Shown: positions 17,837 to 24,882 of the stretch, piece after piece
Layout of the letters: each line of letters opens with the position of its first letter
How positions within the stretch are numbered: the stretch's first letter is position 1
From: Mycobacterium sp.
Lineage (GTDB): Bacteria > Actinomycetota > Actinomycetes > RYN-182
Direction of reading: 5' to 3'
DNA: 44,941 bases
Assembly (NCBI GenBank): GCA_025965515.1
Contig: JAOPWU010000045.1
Coordinates: 1-44,941 of the forward strand
Notes under the pieces: model-generated
What the model saw: the letters and a program-made list of their open reading frames with translations, nothing else
Database searches by the model: none
Told to the model about the DNA's origin: nothing
Position numbers and translations under genes: made by a program

Positions 17837-18250
17837 CTATCCGAACGTCGCGTTGTACCGGCGCAGCAACCGGGCGAACGTCGCGAGGTCCTCCTCGCTC
17901 CAGTCGGCGACCCGCTCGCGCAGCGCCTGCTGCTGCCGCGCGGCCGCCGCCGCCAGCACCGCGCCGCCCTCCGGGGTGATGCGCAGGAGCCGGGCGGGGC
18001 CGGTCTCCCGCACCACGAGGCCCCGCCGCTCCAGGTCGCCGACCTGCCGGCTGACGGTCGACTTGTCGAGGCCGTAGAGCGAGGCGAGCTCCCCGGCGAG
18101 ACACCCGCCGGTCGCCGAGACGTGCGCCAGCAGCGTGTAGCCGACGAAGGACAGCTCCGGGTGCAGTCGGTGCGCGAGGGCCCGGACGCGGCGGGCGAAG
18201 AGGCTCAGCTCCCGGAGTATGTCGTCGACCACAGTCGCGTCCGCGGGCAT
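17837..18250 (-). CDS. MarR-family transcriptional regulator
   Basis: 137 residues from ATG 18250, with GAGGAGGG upstream. An in-frame start further out (18295) would run across the palindromic operator and is unlikely. The winged helix-turn-helix is clear at about residues 45-105: LASLYGLDKSTVSRQVGDLERRGLV is the recognition region, and the wing carries LLRITPEGGAVL. Terminal helices form the dimer interface. MarR proteins repress adjacent genes until a small aromatic or lipophilic ligand binds. Targets are probably its own gene and the divergent membrane protein, and perhaps the carboxylase downstream. No ligand can be inferred. Confidence 0.88.
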   Translation of the reverse strand: MPADATVVDDILRELSLFARRVRALAHRLHPELSFVGYTLLAHVSATGGCLAGELASLYGLDKSTVSRQVGDLERRGLVVRETGPARLLRITPEGGAVLAAAAARQQQALRERVADWSEEDLATFARLLRRYNATFG

Positions 18251-18266
18251 GCGCACCACCCTCCTC

Positions 18267-18302
18267 AGTTGTATTCTGCAACAGCAGTTGAACAATACAA
18301 CT
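18267..18302. promoter_or_regulatory. Palindromic MarR operator in the divergent promoter region
   Basis: AGTTGTATT (18267-18275) and its exact complement AATACAACT (18294-18302) bracket a second dyad, CAAC-AGCA-GTTG. Two TTG-N7-CAA half-sites (18269-18281 and 18288-18300) can also be read, a form typical of MarR operators. The region is strikingly AT-rich against its surroundings and lies 16 bp from the MarR start and 13 bp from the divergent gene, so bound repressor would block both promoters. Confidence 0.7.
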
Positions 18303-18315
18303 CGGAGCCGCAGAG

Positions 18316-19389
18316 ATGAACCAGCCTACGCACGGCGCCCCGTCGCCCACCCGTGCCGCCCTGCGGCACGTGATCACGCACCTGCTGGTGCCGCTCTTCC
18401 TGGGCACGGGCATGGCGCTCGCGTACCTGGGCGGGTTCCACCACCCGAGCCCGCACGCGCTGAAGGTCGACGTCGTCGGGACCGGTGCCCCCACCGCCGT
18501 GCTGGCGCAGCGGCTGCAGGACGGGCTGGGCGACCGCGTCGCCCTCCGGACCGTCCCGACGGAGGCCGCCGCCCGGCAGCAGCTCCAGCGGGGCGAGATC
18601 GCCGGCGCGTTCGTCCCCGACGCCCGCGCACCCCGGCTGCTGCTGGCCACGGCCGGCTCGCAGACCACCGCACAGGTGGTCGAGGCGATGTTCGCGCCCG
18701 TGGCCATCGGCCAGGGCCTGCCGCTCGACGTGGTCGACGTGGTGCCGCTGCCGCAGCAGGACCCGACCGGCCAGGGCGTCTTCTTCTACATGGTCGCGCT
18801 CACCGTCGGCAGCTACAGCGGCGCGATCGCCATCGGCGCCGCCGGTGCCGCACTCGCCCTGCGGTGCCGCGCCGCGCTGGCCGTGGCGACCGGGGCCGTG
18901 CTGAGCGTCCTGGCGACCGTGGTGGCCGGGCCGCTGTACCACGCGCTGCCCAGCCACACCGTCGGGCTCGGGCTCCTGGCCTGGCTCTACACGAGCGCGA
19001 TCCTGCTGATCGGCGTGGGGCTGCACGCCTTCCTGGGCCGCCTCACCACCGCGGCGATGGTCGGCCTGTTCGTGATGCTGAACTTCACGACCAGCGGCGG
19101 CATCTTCACGCCCGCGCTGCAGCCCGGGTTCTTCGCCGCGCTGCACAGCTTCTGGATCGGCGCCGGGCTGGTCGAGGCGGGCCGCCGGCTGCTGTACTTC
19201 CCGGCGCTCGGGATCAGCGGCGAGGTCACCCGGCTCGTGCTCTGGGCCGGCGCCGGGCTGGCGCTGGTCGGCGCCGCCGCGCTGCGGGAGCGTCGCCGCC
19301 GCACCCCGCGGCCGACGGCCGTGACCCTGCCGGCCGACGGGCCCTCCGCCGAGGCCGAGGAGGAGATCGAGGAGACGGTCGCGGCCTGA
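18316..19389 (+). CDS. ABC-2/YhgE-Pip-like multi-pass membrane protein
   Basis: 357 residues. One helix near 22-42 (LLVPLFLGTGMALAYLGG) is followed by an exported region of about 120 residues and then five clustered helices (about 155-330). It ends in an Arg-rich stop and an acidic tail (EAEEEIEETVAA). The one-plus-five arrangement with a large extracytoplasmic loop is that of ABC-2 permease-like/YhgE-Pip/DUF3533 proteins, often found beside MarR or TetR regulators and linked to export of lipophilic compounds. No ATPase partner is adjacent. It is divergent from MarR across a palindrome, implying repression relieved by an effector. CGGAG lies 7 nt before ATG 18316. Confidence 0.7.
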   Translation: MNQPTHGAPSPTRAALRHVITHLLVPLFLGTGMALAYLGGFHHPSPHALKVDVVGTGAPTAVLAQRLQDGLGDRVALRTVPTEAAARQQLQRGEIAGAFVPDARAPRLLLATAGSQTTAQVVEAMFAPVAIGQGLPLDVVDVVPLPQQDPTGQGVFFYMVALTVGSYSGAIAIGAAGAALALRCRAALAVATGAVLSVLATVVAGPLYHALPSHTVGLGLLAWLYTSAILLIGVGLHAFLGRLTTAAMVGLFVMLNFTTSGGIFTPALQPGFFAALHSFWIGAGLVEAGRRLLYFPALGISGEVTRLVLWAGAGLALVGAAALRERRRRTPRPTAVTLPADGPSAEAEEEIEETVAA

Positions 19390-19405
19390 GCGGACCGGGC
19401 CGTCA

Positions 19406-20839
19406 CTACGTCGTCCAGGTCGGCGCGGCGACCGCCGCACCCACCGCCGGCCCGGGCAGGTCGGCCGACGCCGCGCGCAGCCGGCGCACCGCCTCGCACA
19501 GCGCCCCCACCGGCAGCGTGTACGGCAGCCGCAGGAACCGGTCGTGGGTCCCGCTGACGGTGAACCGCGGGCCCGGCGTGAGCCGCACGCCGTGTGTCCT
19601 GGCCGCCCGGGTCAGCGCCGTGCTGCTGGTCCCCGCGCCGAGGTCGACCCACAGCGCCAGCCCGCCGGACGGTCGGGTCGGGCGCCACGCCGGCAGCTGC
19701 TCGGCCAGCGCCGCCAGCAGCGCGTCGCGGCGCTCCCGGGCCGCCGCCCGCCGGCCGGGGAGCAGCGCGTCCAGCTGCCCCAGCACCTGCAGGGCCACCA
19801 GCTGCTCCAGCGCCGGGGTGGCTGCGTCCTGGCTGGTCCGGGCGACGGCGACCCGCCGCACCACGGCCTCCGGCGCCCGCAGCCAGCCGATCCGCAGCCC
19901 CGCCCAGACGACCTTCGACAGCGAGCCCAGCGTGACGACCGTGTCGGCGCCCCGCCCGGTCGCGAGCGGCCGGGCGGTCGGCGGCCCGTCGAGCCAGAGC
20001 TCGGCGAACGTCTCGTCGGTCACCACGAGCGTGCGGTCCGACGCGAGGCGCCGCAGCCGGTCGCGGGCCTCCTCGGGCAGCACCGCGCCGGTGGGGTTCT
20101 GGTGGTCGGGCGTCAGCAGGGCGAGCACCGGCGGGGTCCGCCGCCAGGCGGCCAGCGCGGGATCAAGGGCCCAGCCACCGGGGTCCACCCCGATGAGCAG
20201 CGGCCGCGCCCGCGCCGCGGCCACCGCGTCGAGGGCTGCGGGGTAGGTCGGCTGCTCCACCGCGACCCGGGCCCCGGGAGCCGCATAGGCCCGCAGCAGG
20301 AGGTCCCAGCCGTGCAGCGCCCCCTGCGTCACCAGAATCTGCGCCGGCGTCGTCGGCTGACCGCGGGCGGTGTACCGGTCGGCGATCGCCTGCCGCAGCG
20401 GCTGCAGCCCCAGCGGGTGTAGCCCGACCCCCGACAGCAGCGGCGGCAGCCCCGCCACCGCGGCGGTCACCAGCGCGGGCAGCTCGGCCGGCGCGGGCGG
20501 CGCGGCGGCCGTCAGGTCGAGCAGCGACGGGTCGGCGCCGAGGGGCTCGTCGGGCCGGGCCACCGGGACGGCGGGCAGCGCGACGGAGCTGCCCGCCCCG
20601 CGGGTGCCGGTCAGGTACCCGGCCTCACGCAGCAACCCGTACGCCGCGGTCACGGTCGAGCGGCTGACGCCCAGCGCGCCCGCCAGCTCCCGCTCCGAGG
20701 GGATGCGCGCGCCGACCAGGAGGCGGCCGTCCACGACAAGCTGCCGCAACCCCGCGGCGAGCTGCTCGTAGGCGCGGCGGCCGCCCGCAGGACCGCTGAG
20801 CAGCTCCGCCAGGTGGGCCAGCGCCGTGGTGCGCTCCAT
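19406..20839 (-). CDS. MocR-type GntR regulator with aminotransferase domain (YczR-like)
   Basis: 477 residues from ATG 20839; a GTG at 20854 is in frame but lies inside the operator dyad. The N-terminal winged helix (about 25-85; IPSERELAGALGVSRSTVTA) is GntR-type. The rest is a fold-type I PLP-dependent aminotransferase domain (about 105-465), with DHQNPTG and the PLP lysine in TLGSLSKVVWAGLRIGW. MocR regulators sense PLP or its adducts and control transport or amino-acid/vitamin genes. The divergent neighbour is a YczE-type membrane protein, a pairing seen repeatedly in the MocR family, so this is probably its regulator. Its 3' end is 16 bp from the convergent ABC-2-like gene. Confidence 0.9.
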   Translation of the reverse strand: MERTTALAHLAELLSGPAGGRRAYEQLAAGLRQLVVDGRLLVGARIPSERELAGALGVSRSTVTAAYGLLREAGYLTGTRGAGSSVALPAVPVARPDEPLGADPSLLDLTAAAPPAPAELPALVTAAVAGLPPLLSGVGLHPLGLQPLRQAIADRYTARGQPTTPAQILVTQGALHGWDLLLRAYAAPGARVAVEQPTYPAALDAVAAARARPLLIGVDPGGWALDPALAAWRRTPPVLALLTPDHQNPTGAVLPEEARDRLRRLASDRTLVVTDETFAELWLDGPPTARPLATGRGADTVVTLGSLSKVVWAGLRIGWLRAPEAVVRRVAVARTSQDAATPALEQLVALQVLGQLDALLPGRRAAARERRDALLAALAEQLPAWRPTRPSGGLALWVDLGAGTSSTALTRAARTHGVRLTPGPRFTVSGTHDRFLRLPYTLPVGALCEAVRRLRAASADLPGPAVGAAVAAPTWTT

Positions 20840-20851
20840 GCCAACATCCCC

Positions 20852-20881
20852 CACTTGGACTGCTTACGAGCAAGCCAAGTG
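20852..20881. promoter_or_regulatory. 30-bp dyad: putative MocR operator and divergent promoters
   Basis: Arms CACTTGG (20852-20858) and CCAAGTG (20875-20881) enclose an inner pair TGCT (20861-20864) and AGCA (20869-20872), symmetric about 20866-20867. A possible plus-strand promoter overlaps it (TTACGA 20864-20869, 17 bp, TAGCTG 20887-20892), which would give a short leader to the GTG at 20908. Confidence 0.65.
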
Positions 20882-20907
20882 CAGCGTAGCTGTGCGACCG
20901 TCCCGGT

Positions 20908-21615
20908 GTGGATCCCCGTGCCTGGCTGCTGCCCGTCCCCGCCGACCGGCGCCCCCGGCGGCTCGGTCAGCTCGTCGTGGGCCTCGCGCTCTACGGCGCC
21001 GGACAGGCGCTCCTCGTCGTGGCGGGGATCGGCGTGGACCCGTGGGACGTCCTCCACCAGGGGCTGTCGCGGACCGTCGGCGGCCAGATCGGCACGTGGA
21101 CGAACCTGCTGGGTGCCGTGGTCCTGCTCGCCTGGATCCCGCTGCGGCAGCGCCCCGGTGTCGGCACCGTCGCCAACGTTCTGCTGGTGGGCACGTCGCT
21201 GAATCTCACGCTGCTGGTCCTGCCGCACCCGACCGGCCTGCCGCTGCAGCTCCTCACCATGGTCGCCGGCGTCGCGCTGGTCGCCGTCGCGACCGCCACC
21301 TACATCGGCGCGGGGCTCGGTCCCGGGCCGCGGGACGGGCTCATGACCGGCATCGCCGCACGCGGCCACTCGGTGCGGGTCGTGCGGACGGGCCTGGAGC
21401 TCGCGGTGCTGCTCACCGGCTGGCTGCTCGGCGGCACGGTCGGGGCCGGCACCGTGGTGTTCGCGGTCGGCATCGGCCCCGCGGTGCACGTGCTGTTGCC
21501 GCTGCTGCGGGTCGGCGGCAGCCGGCCCGCCATGCCCGGGCCGGCTGCCGACGACGTCGGCGCCGGTGTCGTCAGCAGATCCGTGGCAGCGGGTCCCCCA
21601 CCAGCATGTCGATGA
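20908..21615 (+). CDS. YczE-family integral membrane protein
   Basis: 235 residues starting at GTG 20908 with no obvious ribosome-binding site, so probably a leaderless or near-leaderless transcript. Five or so helices follow, with LALYGAGQALLVVAGIGVDPWDVLHQGL near the start: the small-residue helix followed by GxxPWDV is characteristic of YczE/YitT-like proteins. GLGPGPRDGLMTG repeats the theme in the second half. Members are uncharacterised transporter-like proteins, commonly next to MocR regulators, as here. The final residues run 44 bp into the 3' end of the convergent hypE gene. Confidence 0.82.
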   Translation: MDPRAWLLPVPADRRPRRLGQLVVGLALYGAGQALLVVAGIGVDPWDVLHQGLSRTVGGQIGTWTNLLGAVVLLAWIPLRQRPGVGTVANVLLVGTSLNLTLLVLPHPTGLPLQLLTMVAGVALVAVATATYIGAGLGPGPRDGLMTGIAARGHSVRVVRTGLELAVLLTGWLLGGTVGAGTVVFAVGIGPAVHVLLPLLRVGGSRPAMPGPAADDVGAGVVSRSVAAGPPPACR

Positions 21616-22663
21616 GCCGGTGCCCGCCGAACTGCGTCCGGCCCAGCACCCGGCCGGGGGGTTCCTCGCGGACCTCCCCCACGATGGCCGCGTCCGCGCC
21701 CGTCGGGTGCCCGCGCAACGCGGCCAGGGCCGCGTCGGCCAGCTCCGGCGCCACGAACGCGACGAGCTTCCCCTCGTTCGCGACGTAGAGCGGGTCGATA
21801 CCGAGGATCTCCCCGGCGCCGGCGACCTCCGGCCGCACCGGCACCCGGCTCTCCTCGAGCACCACGCCGACCTCGGCGGCCAGCGCGATCTCGTTCAGCA
21901 CGGTGGCCACCCCGCCCCGGGTGGCGTCCCGCATGCACCGCAGCCCGTCGCCGCAGGCGTCGAGCAGCGCCACCACGAGCGGCCACAGCGGCGCGGTGTC
22001 GCTGCGGACGTCGGCCACGAGATCGAGGTCGCCGCGGGCCAGCATGATCGCCACCCCGTGGTCGCCGACGGTCCCCGACACCAGGATTTTGTCGCCCGGC
22101 CGGACCCGCCGCGGGCTGAGCGGCACGGCGGTCTCCCGCAGCCCCAGGCCCGTCGTCACGACGTACATGCCGTCGCAATGGCCCCGCTCCACCACCTTGG
22201 TGTCGCCGGTGACGATCGAGACCCCCGCCGCGGCCGCGGCCGTGGCCATCGCCATGATCTCGGCCTCGAGCTCGGCTGCGCCGAGCCCCTCCTCCAGCAC
22301 CAGCGCGGCCGACAGCGCCACCGGGCGGGCGCCCGACACCGCCAGGTCGTTCACGGTGCCGTTCACGGCGAGCTCGCCGATGGAGCCACCCGGGAACCGC
22401 AGCGGCCGGACCACGAACGCGTCGGTGGTCATGGCCAGCGCGACCCCGCCCGCCTCGATGAGCGCCGCGTCCGTCAGCGGCTCCAGCGCCGAGTTGGTCA
22501 GCAGGGGCACGATCAGCCCCTCGACCAGCGCCCGGCTCGCCTTGCCGCCGGCGCCGTGCGCCATGGTCACGTGCTCGTCCCGGAACTTCTGCGGCCGGCG
22601 TCGGCGCGCCTCGATCCGCTCCGCGACCCGCTGCTCGGCGTCCTCCGGCGCCCGGGTGGTCAC
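21572..22663 (-). CDS. hypE: Hydrogenase maturation protein HypE
   Basis: 363 residues from GTG 22663, which overlaps the hypD stop as GTGA. HypE dehydrates the carbamoyl group received from HypF on its C-terminal cysteine to a thiocyanate, the source of the CN ligands of the NiFe site. The required C-terminal PRIC is intact. The N-terminus shows the AIRS/PurM-like fold: MAHGAGGKASRALVEGLI, then TDAFVVRPLRFPGGSIGELAVNGTVNDLA (around residues 80-107) and VSGTVGDHGVAIML for ATP binding. It is the last gene of the hydrogenase operon and converges with yczE, overlapping it tail to tail by 44 bp. Confidence 0.95.
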   Translation of the reverse strand: MTTRAPEDAEQRVAERIEARRRRPQKFRDEHVTMAHGAGGKASRALVEGLIVPLLTNSALEPLTDAALIEAGGVALAMTTDAFVVRPLRFPGGSIGELAVNGTVNDLAVSGARPVALSAALVLEEGLGAAELEAEIMAMATAAAAAGVSIVTGDTKVVERGHCDGMYVVTTGLGLRETAVPLSPRRVRPGDKILVSGTVGDHGVAIMLARGDLDLVADVRSDTAPLWPLVVALLDACGDGLRCMRDATRGGVATVLNEIALAAEVGVVLEESRVPVRPEVAGAGEILGIDPLYVANEGKLVAFVAPELADAALAALRGHPTGADAAIVGEVREEPPGRVLGRTQFGGHRLIDMLVGDPLPRIC

Positions 22664-23787
22664 TGGAGCACCTCCAGCGTGAGCCGCTGCTTCGCGTACT
22701 GGCCGTAGTTGTAGTAGGCGGCGCAGGCGCCCTCCGACGACACCATGCACGTCCCGATCGGCGACTCGGGCGTGCATGCGGTGCCGAACACCTTGCACTC
22801 CCACGGCTTCAGGACGCCCTTGAGCACCTCGCCGCACTGGCAGGCCTTCGGGTCGGCGACCCGCACCCGCGGGATGTCGTAGCGCAGCTCCGCGTCGTAC
22901 CGCTCGTACGCGGGGGCGAGCTGCAGCGCCGAGTGCGGGATGGAGCCGAGGCCCCGCCACTCGAAGAAGGGCCGCAGCCGGAACACCTGCCCCAGGACCC
23001 GCAGCGCCACCGGGTTGCCGTCGTAGGCGACGACGCGCGTGTACTGGTTCTCCACCTCCGCCCGGCCGTCGGCGAACTGCTTCATCACCATGTAGACCGA
23101 CTGGAGCAGGTCCAGCGGCTCGAAGCCGGCGCAGACCAGCGGCATCCCGAAGTCCCGGGAGATCCACTCGTACGGGCGGCAGCCGATGACGGTCGACACG
23201 TGGCCAGGGCCGAGGAACGCGTCCAGCCGCAGGTCCGGCGAGTCCAGGATGGCCTTGATCGCCGGGATGATCGTCACGTGGCTGCAGAAGACGGAGAAGT
23301 TCTCGACGCCCTCGGCGGCGGCCCGAAGGATCGTCAGCGCGGTGGACGGTGCGGTGGTCTCGAAGCCGATCGCGTAGAACACGACCTGCCGGTCGGGGTT
23401 CTGCCGCGCGATGCGCAGCGCGTCCAGCGGCGAGTAGACCATCCGGATGTCGGCGCCCCGGGCGTTGGCGTCGAGGAACGACCCGCGGCTGCCGGGCACC
23501 CGCATCATGTCGCCGAAGCAGGTGAGGATGACGCCGTCGTGCTCGGCGATCGCGATGCCGTCGTCGACCCGCCCCATCGGGATGACGCACACCGGGCAGC
23601 CGGGGCCGTGCACCAGCTCGATGTTCTCGGGCAGATGGTCCTGCACCCCGTACCGGTAGATCGTGTGCGTGTGCCCGCCGCACACCTCCATGATCTTGTA
23701 GTGCCTGCCGGGCTCGCAGAGGGCGGTGATCTCCCGCCCGAGCACCCGCGCCAGTTCCGGGTCGCGGAACTCGTCGGCGAAACGCAT
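22660..23787 (-). CDS. hypD: Hydrogenase maturation protein HypD
   Basis: 375 residues from ATG 23787, with AAGGGGG upstream. HypD is the [4Fe-4S] scaffold which, with HypC, assembles the Fe(CN)2CO unit. Conserved motifs are all present: EVCGGHTHTIYRYG (active-site Cys near 36), GPGCPVCVIP, IGFETTAPSTA, and a C-terminal cysteine set within the last 80 residues (CQCGEVL, WECKVFGTACTPESPIGTCMVSSEGAC) that holds the Fe-S cluster. It starts 2 bp after the second hypC-like gene and overlaps hypE by 4 nt. Confidence 0.96.
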   Translation of the reverse strand: MRFADEFRDPELARVLGREITALCEPGRHYKIMEVCGGHTHTIYRYGVQDHLPENIELVHGPGCPVCVIPMGRVDDGIAIAEHDGVILTCFGDMMRVPGSRGSFLDANARGADIRMVYSPLDALRIARQNPDRQVVFYAIGFETTAPSTALTILRAAAEGVENFSVFCSHVTIIPAIKAILDSPDLRLDAFLGPGHVSTVIGCRPYEWISRDFGMPLVCAGFEPLDLLQSVYMVMKQFADGRAEVENQYTRVVAYDGNPVALRVLGQVFRLRPFFEWRGLGSIPHSALQLAPAYERYDAELRYDIPRVRVADPKACQCGEVLKGVLKPWECKVFGTACTPESPIGTCMVSSEGACAAYYNYGQYAKQRLTLEVLQ

Positions 23788-23789
23788 GG

Positions 23790-24050
23790 TCAGCCCCCTT
23801 TCACGGGGTCGAGGCGCGCAGGGGTGAGCGGCTCGAAGCGCTCCAGGGCGACGCCGGCGTGGACCAGCACCCGGTCGCCCGGCGAGACGGGCCCGACCAA
23901 CTCGACGGCGACCTGCTCGGAGCGGCCCGCCTCGTCGCAGCAGCGCGCGTCGCTGCCCGCCACGTCGGCGACGGTGAGCATGACGGCGACGTCGCCGCAG
24001 GTGATGCACCCGGCTTCGGCGGAGCACACCGGGCCCGGGTCGGCCGTCAC
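23790..24050 (-). CDS. Divergent HypC/HupF-like chaperone (second copy)
   Basis: 86 residues from GTG 24050, overlapping the hypC stop as GTGA. The C-terminal half, VELVGPVSPGDRVLVHAGVALERF, has the beta-barrel pattern of HypC (compare YVLIHVGFAM in the adjacent canonical copy). The N-terminus differs: it lacks the Met-Cys start and carries C9, C15 and C18 (GCITCGDVAV), plus a CC pair at 37-38. In the family, Cys2 after Met removal binds the Fe(CN)2CO precursor, so this copy either uses another cysteine or has a different job. Paired HypC proteins occur in actinobacterial hydrogenase loci, but I know of no assigned role for this type. Confidence 0.75.
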   Translation of the reverse strand: MTADPGPVCSAEAGCITCGDVAVMLTVADVAGSDARCCDEAGRSEQVAVELVGPVSPGDRVLVHAGVALERFEPLTPARLDPVKGG

Positions 24051-24328
24051 TGGATGCTCGACTCGGCGACGGCCTGCAGCTCGTCGGTGAACGTCTGGCC
24101 CATCATCTCGAGCATCGAGAGCGCCTCGGCCGCCTCCCGTTCGTCGATCTTCGACATGGCGAAGCCGACGTGGATCAGGACGTAGTCGCCCACCTCCAGC
24201 TGCACGTCCGTCATCAACCCGATGTTGACCTTCCGGGCGACTCCGACGACGTCGACGAGCGCGAGCTGGTCGGAGTTGCCGGGCAGGAACTCGACGATCC
24301 GTCCGGGGATGGCGAGGCACACGGTCAT
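24047..24328 (-). CDS. hypC: Hydrogenase maturation chaperone HypC
   Basis: 93 residues from ATG 24328, overlapping the hypA stop as ATGA. CLAIPGRIVEF and GDYVLIHVGFAMSKIDEREA are the canonical HypC motifs. HypC forms a complex with HypD to build and deliver the Fe(CN)2CO unit to the large-subunit precursor. The mechanism needs an N-terminal cysteine, but ATG 24328 places Cys at position 4. The in-frame GTG at 24322 would give Met-Cys exactly, so that may be the true start. A helical C-terminal extension (ALSMLEMMGQTFTDELQAVAE) makes it slightly longer than the enteric proteins. Confidence 0.93.
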   Translation of the reverse strand: MTVCLAIPGRIVEFLPGNSDQLALVDVVGVARKVNIGLMTDVQLEVGDYVLIHVGFAMSKIDEREAAEALSMLEMMGQTFTDELQAVAESSIQ

Positions 24329-24753
24329 CCCTCCGTTCTGTGGGTGTGGGTGTGGGCGGGGACGCGTTCGTCCGCGACGTCGGCGCCCGGGCCGCCCTGC
24401 TCCGGCGCGCCCGGGGCGTCGCCGGCGTACTCGAGCCACTCGAGGATCACTTCGTCGCCGCCCTCGGCGACGACGTCCAACGAGCCGCACTCCGGGCACG
24501 CCGGCGCCGGGTCGGCCGCCGCGAAGTCGCAGCGGCAGTCCATGCAGTGGCCCCGGACCGGTATCACGACGACGTCCGTCGTGGCGTCGGCCGCGGGACC
24601 ACCGAGGGCGGCGATCGTGAAGGACTGCTGGAAGGCCTCCTCCACGACCCGGTGCGCGGCGCCGATGCGGACGCCGACCCGGGCGACGCGTCGCCCGTGG
24701 GCGCGCCGCTCGACGGCCTCCAGCACCGCCTCGCAGTAGCTCAGCTCGTGCAC
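24325..24753 (-). CDS. hypA: Nickel chaperone HypA with His-rich tail
   Basis: 142 residues starting MHELSYCEAVLEAV. His2 is the established Ni(II) ligand, and CMDC and CPEC near residues 70-92 form the structural zinc site. HypA hands nickel to the large subunit, normally together with the GTPase HypB. The protein is longer than usual (about 115): after EWLEYAG it runs into a Gly/Pro-rich linker and ends PAHTHTHRTEG, a histidine cluster like the nickel-storing stretch of HypB proteins. No hypB lies in this locus. It starts 9 bp after the 39-residue gene and overlaps hypC by 4 nt. Confidence 0.92.
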   Translation of the reverse strand: MHELSYCEAVLEAVERRAHGRRVARVGVRIGAAHRVVEEAFQQSFTIAALGGPAADATTDVVVIPVRGHCMDCRCDFAAADPAPACPECGSLDVVAEGGDEVILEWLEYAGDAPGAPEQGGPGADVADERVPAHTHTHRTEG

Positions 24754-24762
24754 GGCCGGCCC

Positions 24763-24882
24763 CTACATCGACCGGATACGCAGGTAGCGGCGTACGTCCG
24801 GGACGGAGCGGACGCCGACGTACACGCCGAAGAGGACCGCCAGCCCGGCGGCGCTCGTGACGATCATGCCCAGAATCCTCAT
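24763..24882 (-). CDS. 39-residue membrane microprotein, DUF6893-like
   Basis: The ATG (24882) overlaps the protease stop as ATGA. The sequence opens with a transmembrane helix (MIVTSAAGLAVLFGVYVGV, residues 6-24), continues SVPDVRRYLRIRSM and stops. A single N-terminal helix followed by S-x-PD-x-RRYLRIR is what I associate with DUF6893 'small proteins', a family of unknown function. It is the only predicted membrane-spanning product in the hydrogenase operon, whose subunits have no Tat signal and no membrane anchor. A role in tethering or quinone-side assembly is conceivable but not shown. Confidence 0.72.
   Translation of the reverse strand: MRILGMIVTSAAGLAVLFGVYVGVRSVPDVRRYLRIRSM

Noticed and set aside
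14586-18077. A frame of over 1000 codons antisense to the carboxylase and MarR genes.
   Set aside because: Composition is that of a GC-driven shadow, while the opposite strand has full domain-level matches.
24325-24360. Remnant of a hypB gene fused to hypA through the HTHTH tail.
   Set aside because: Only the histidine cluster is suggestive; no GTPase motif (P-loop or NKxD) follows in any frame, so a fusion or decayed hypB cannot be supported.
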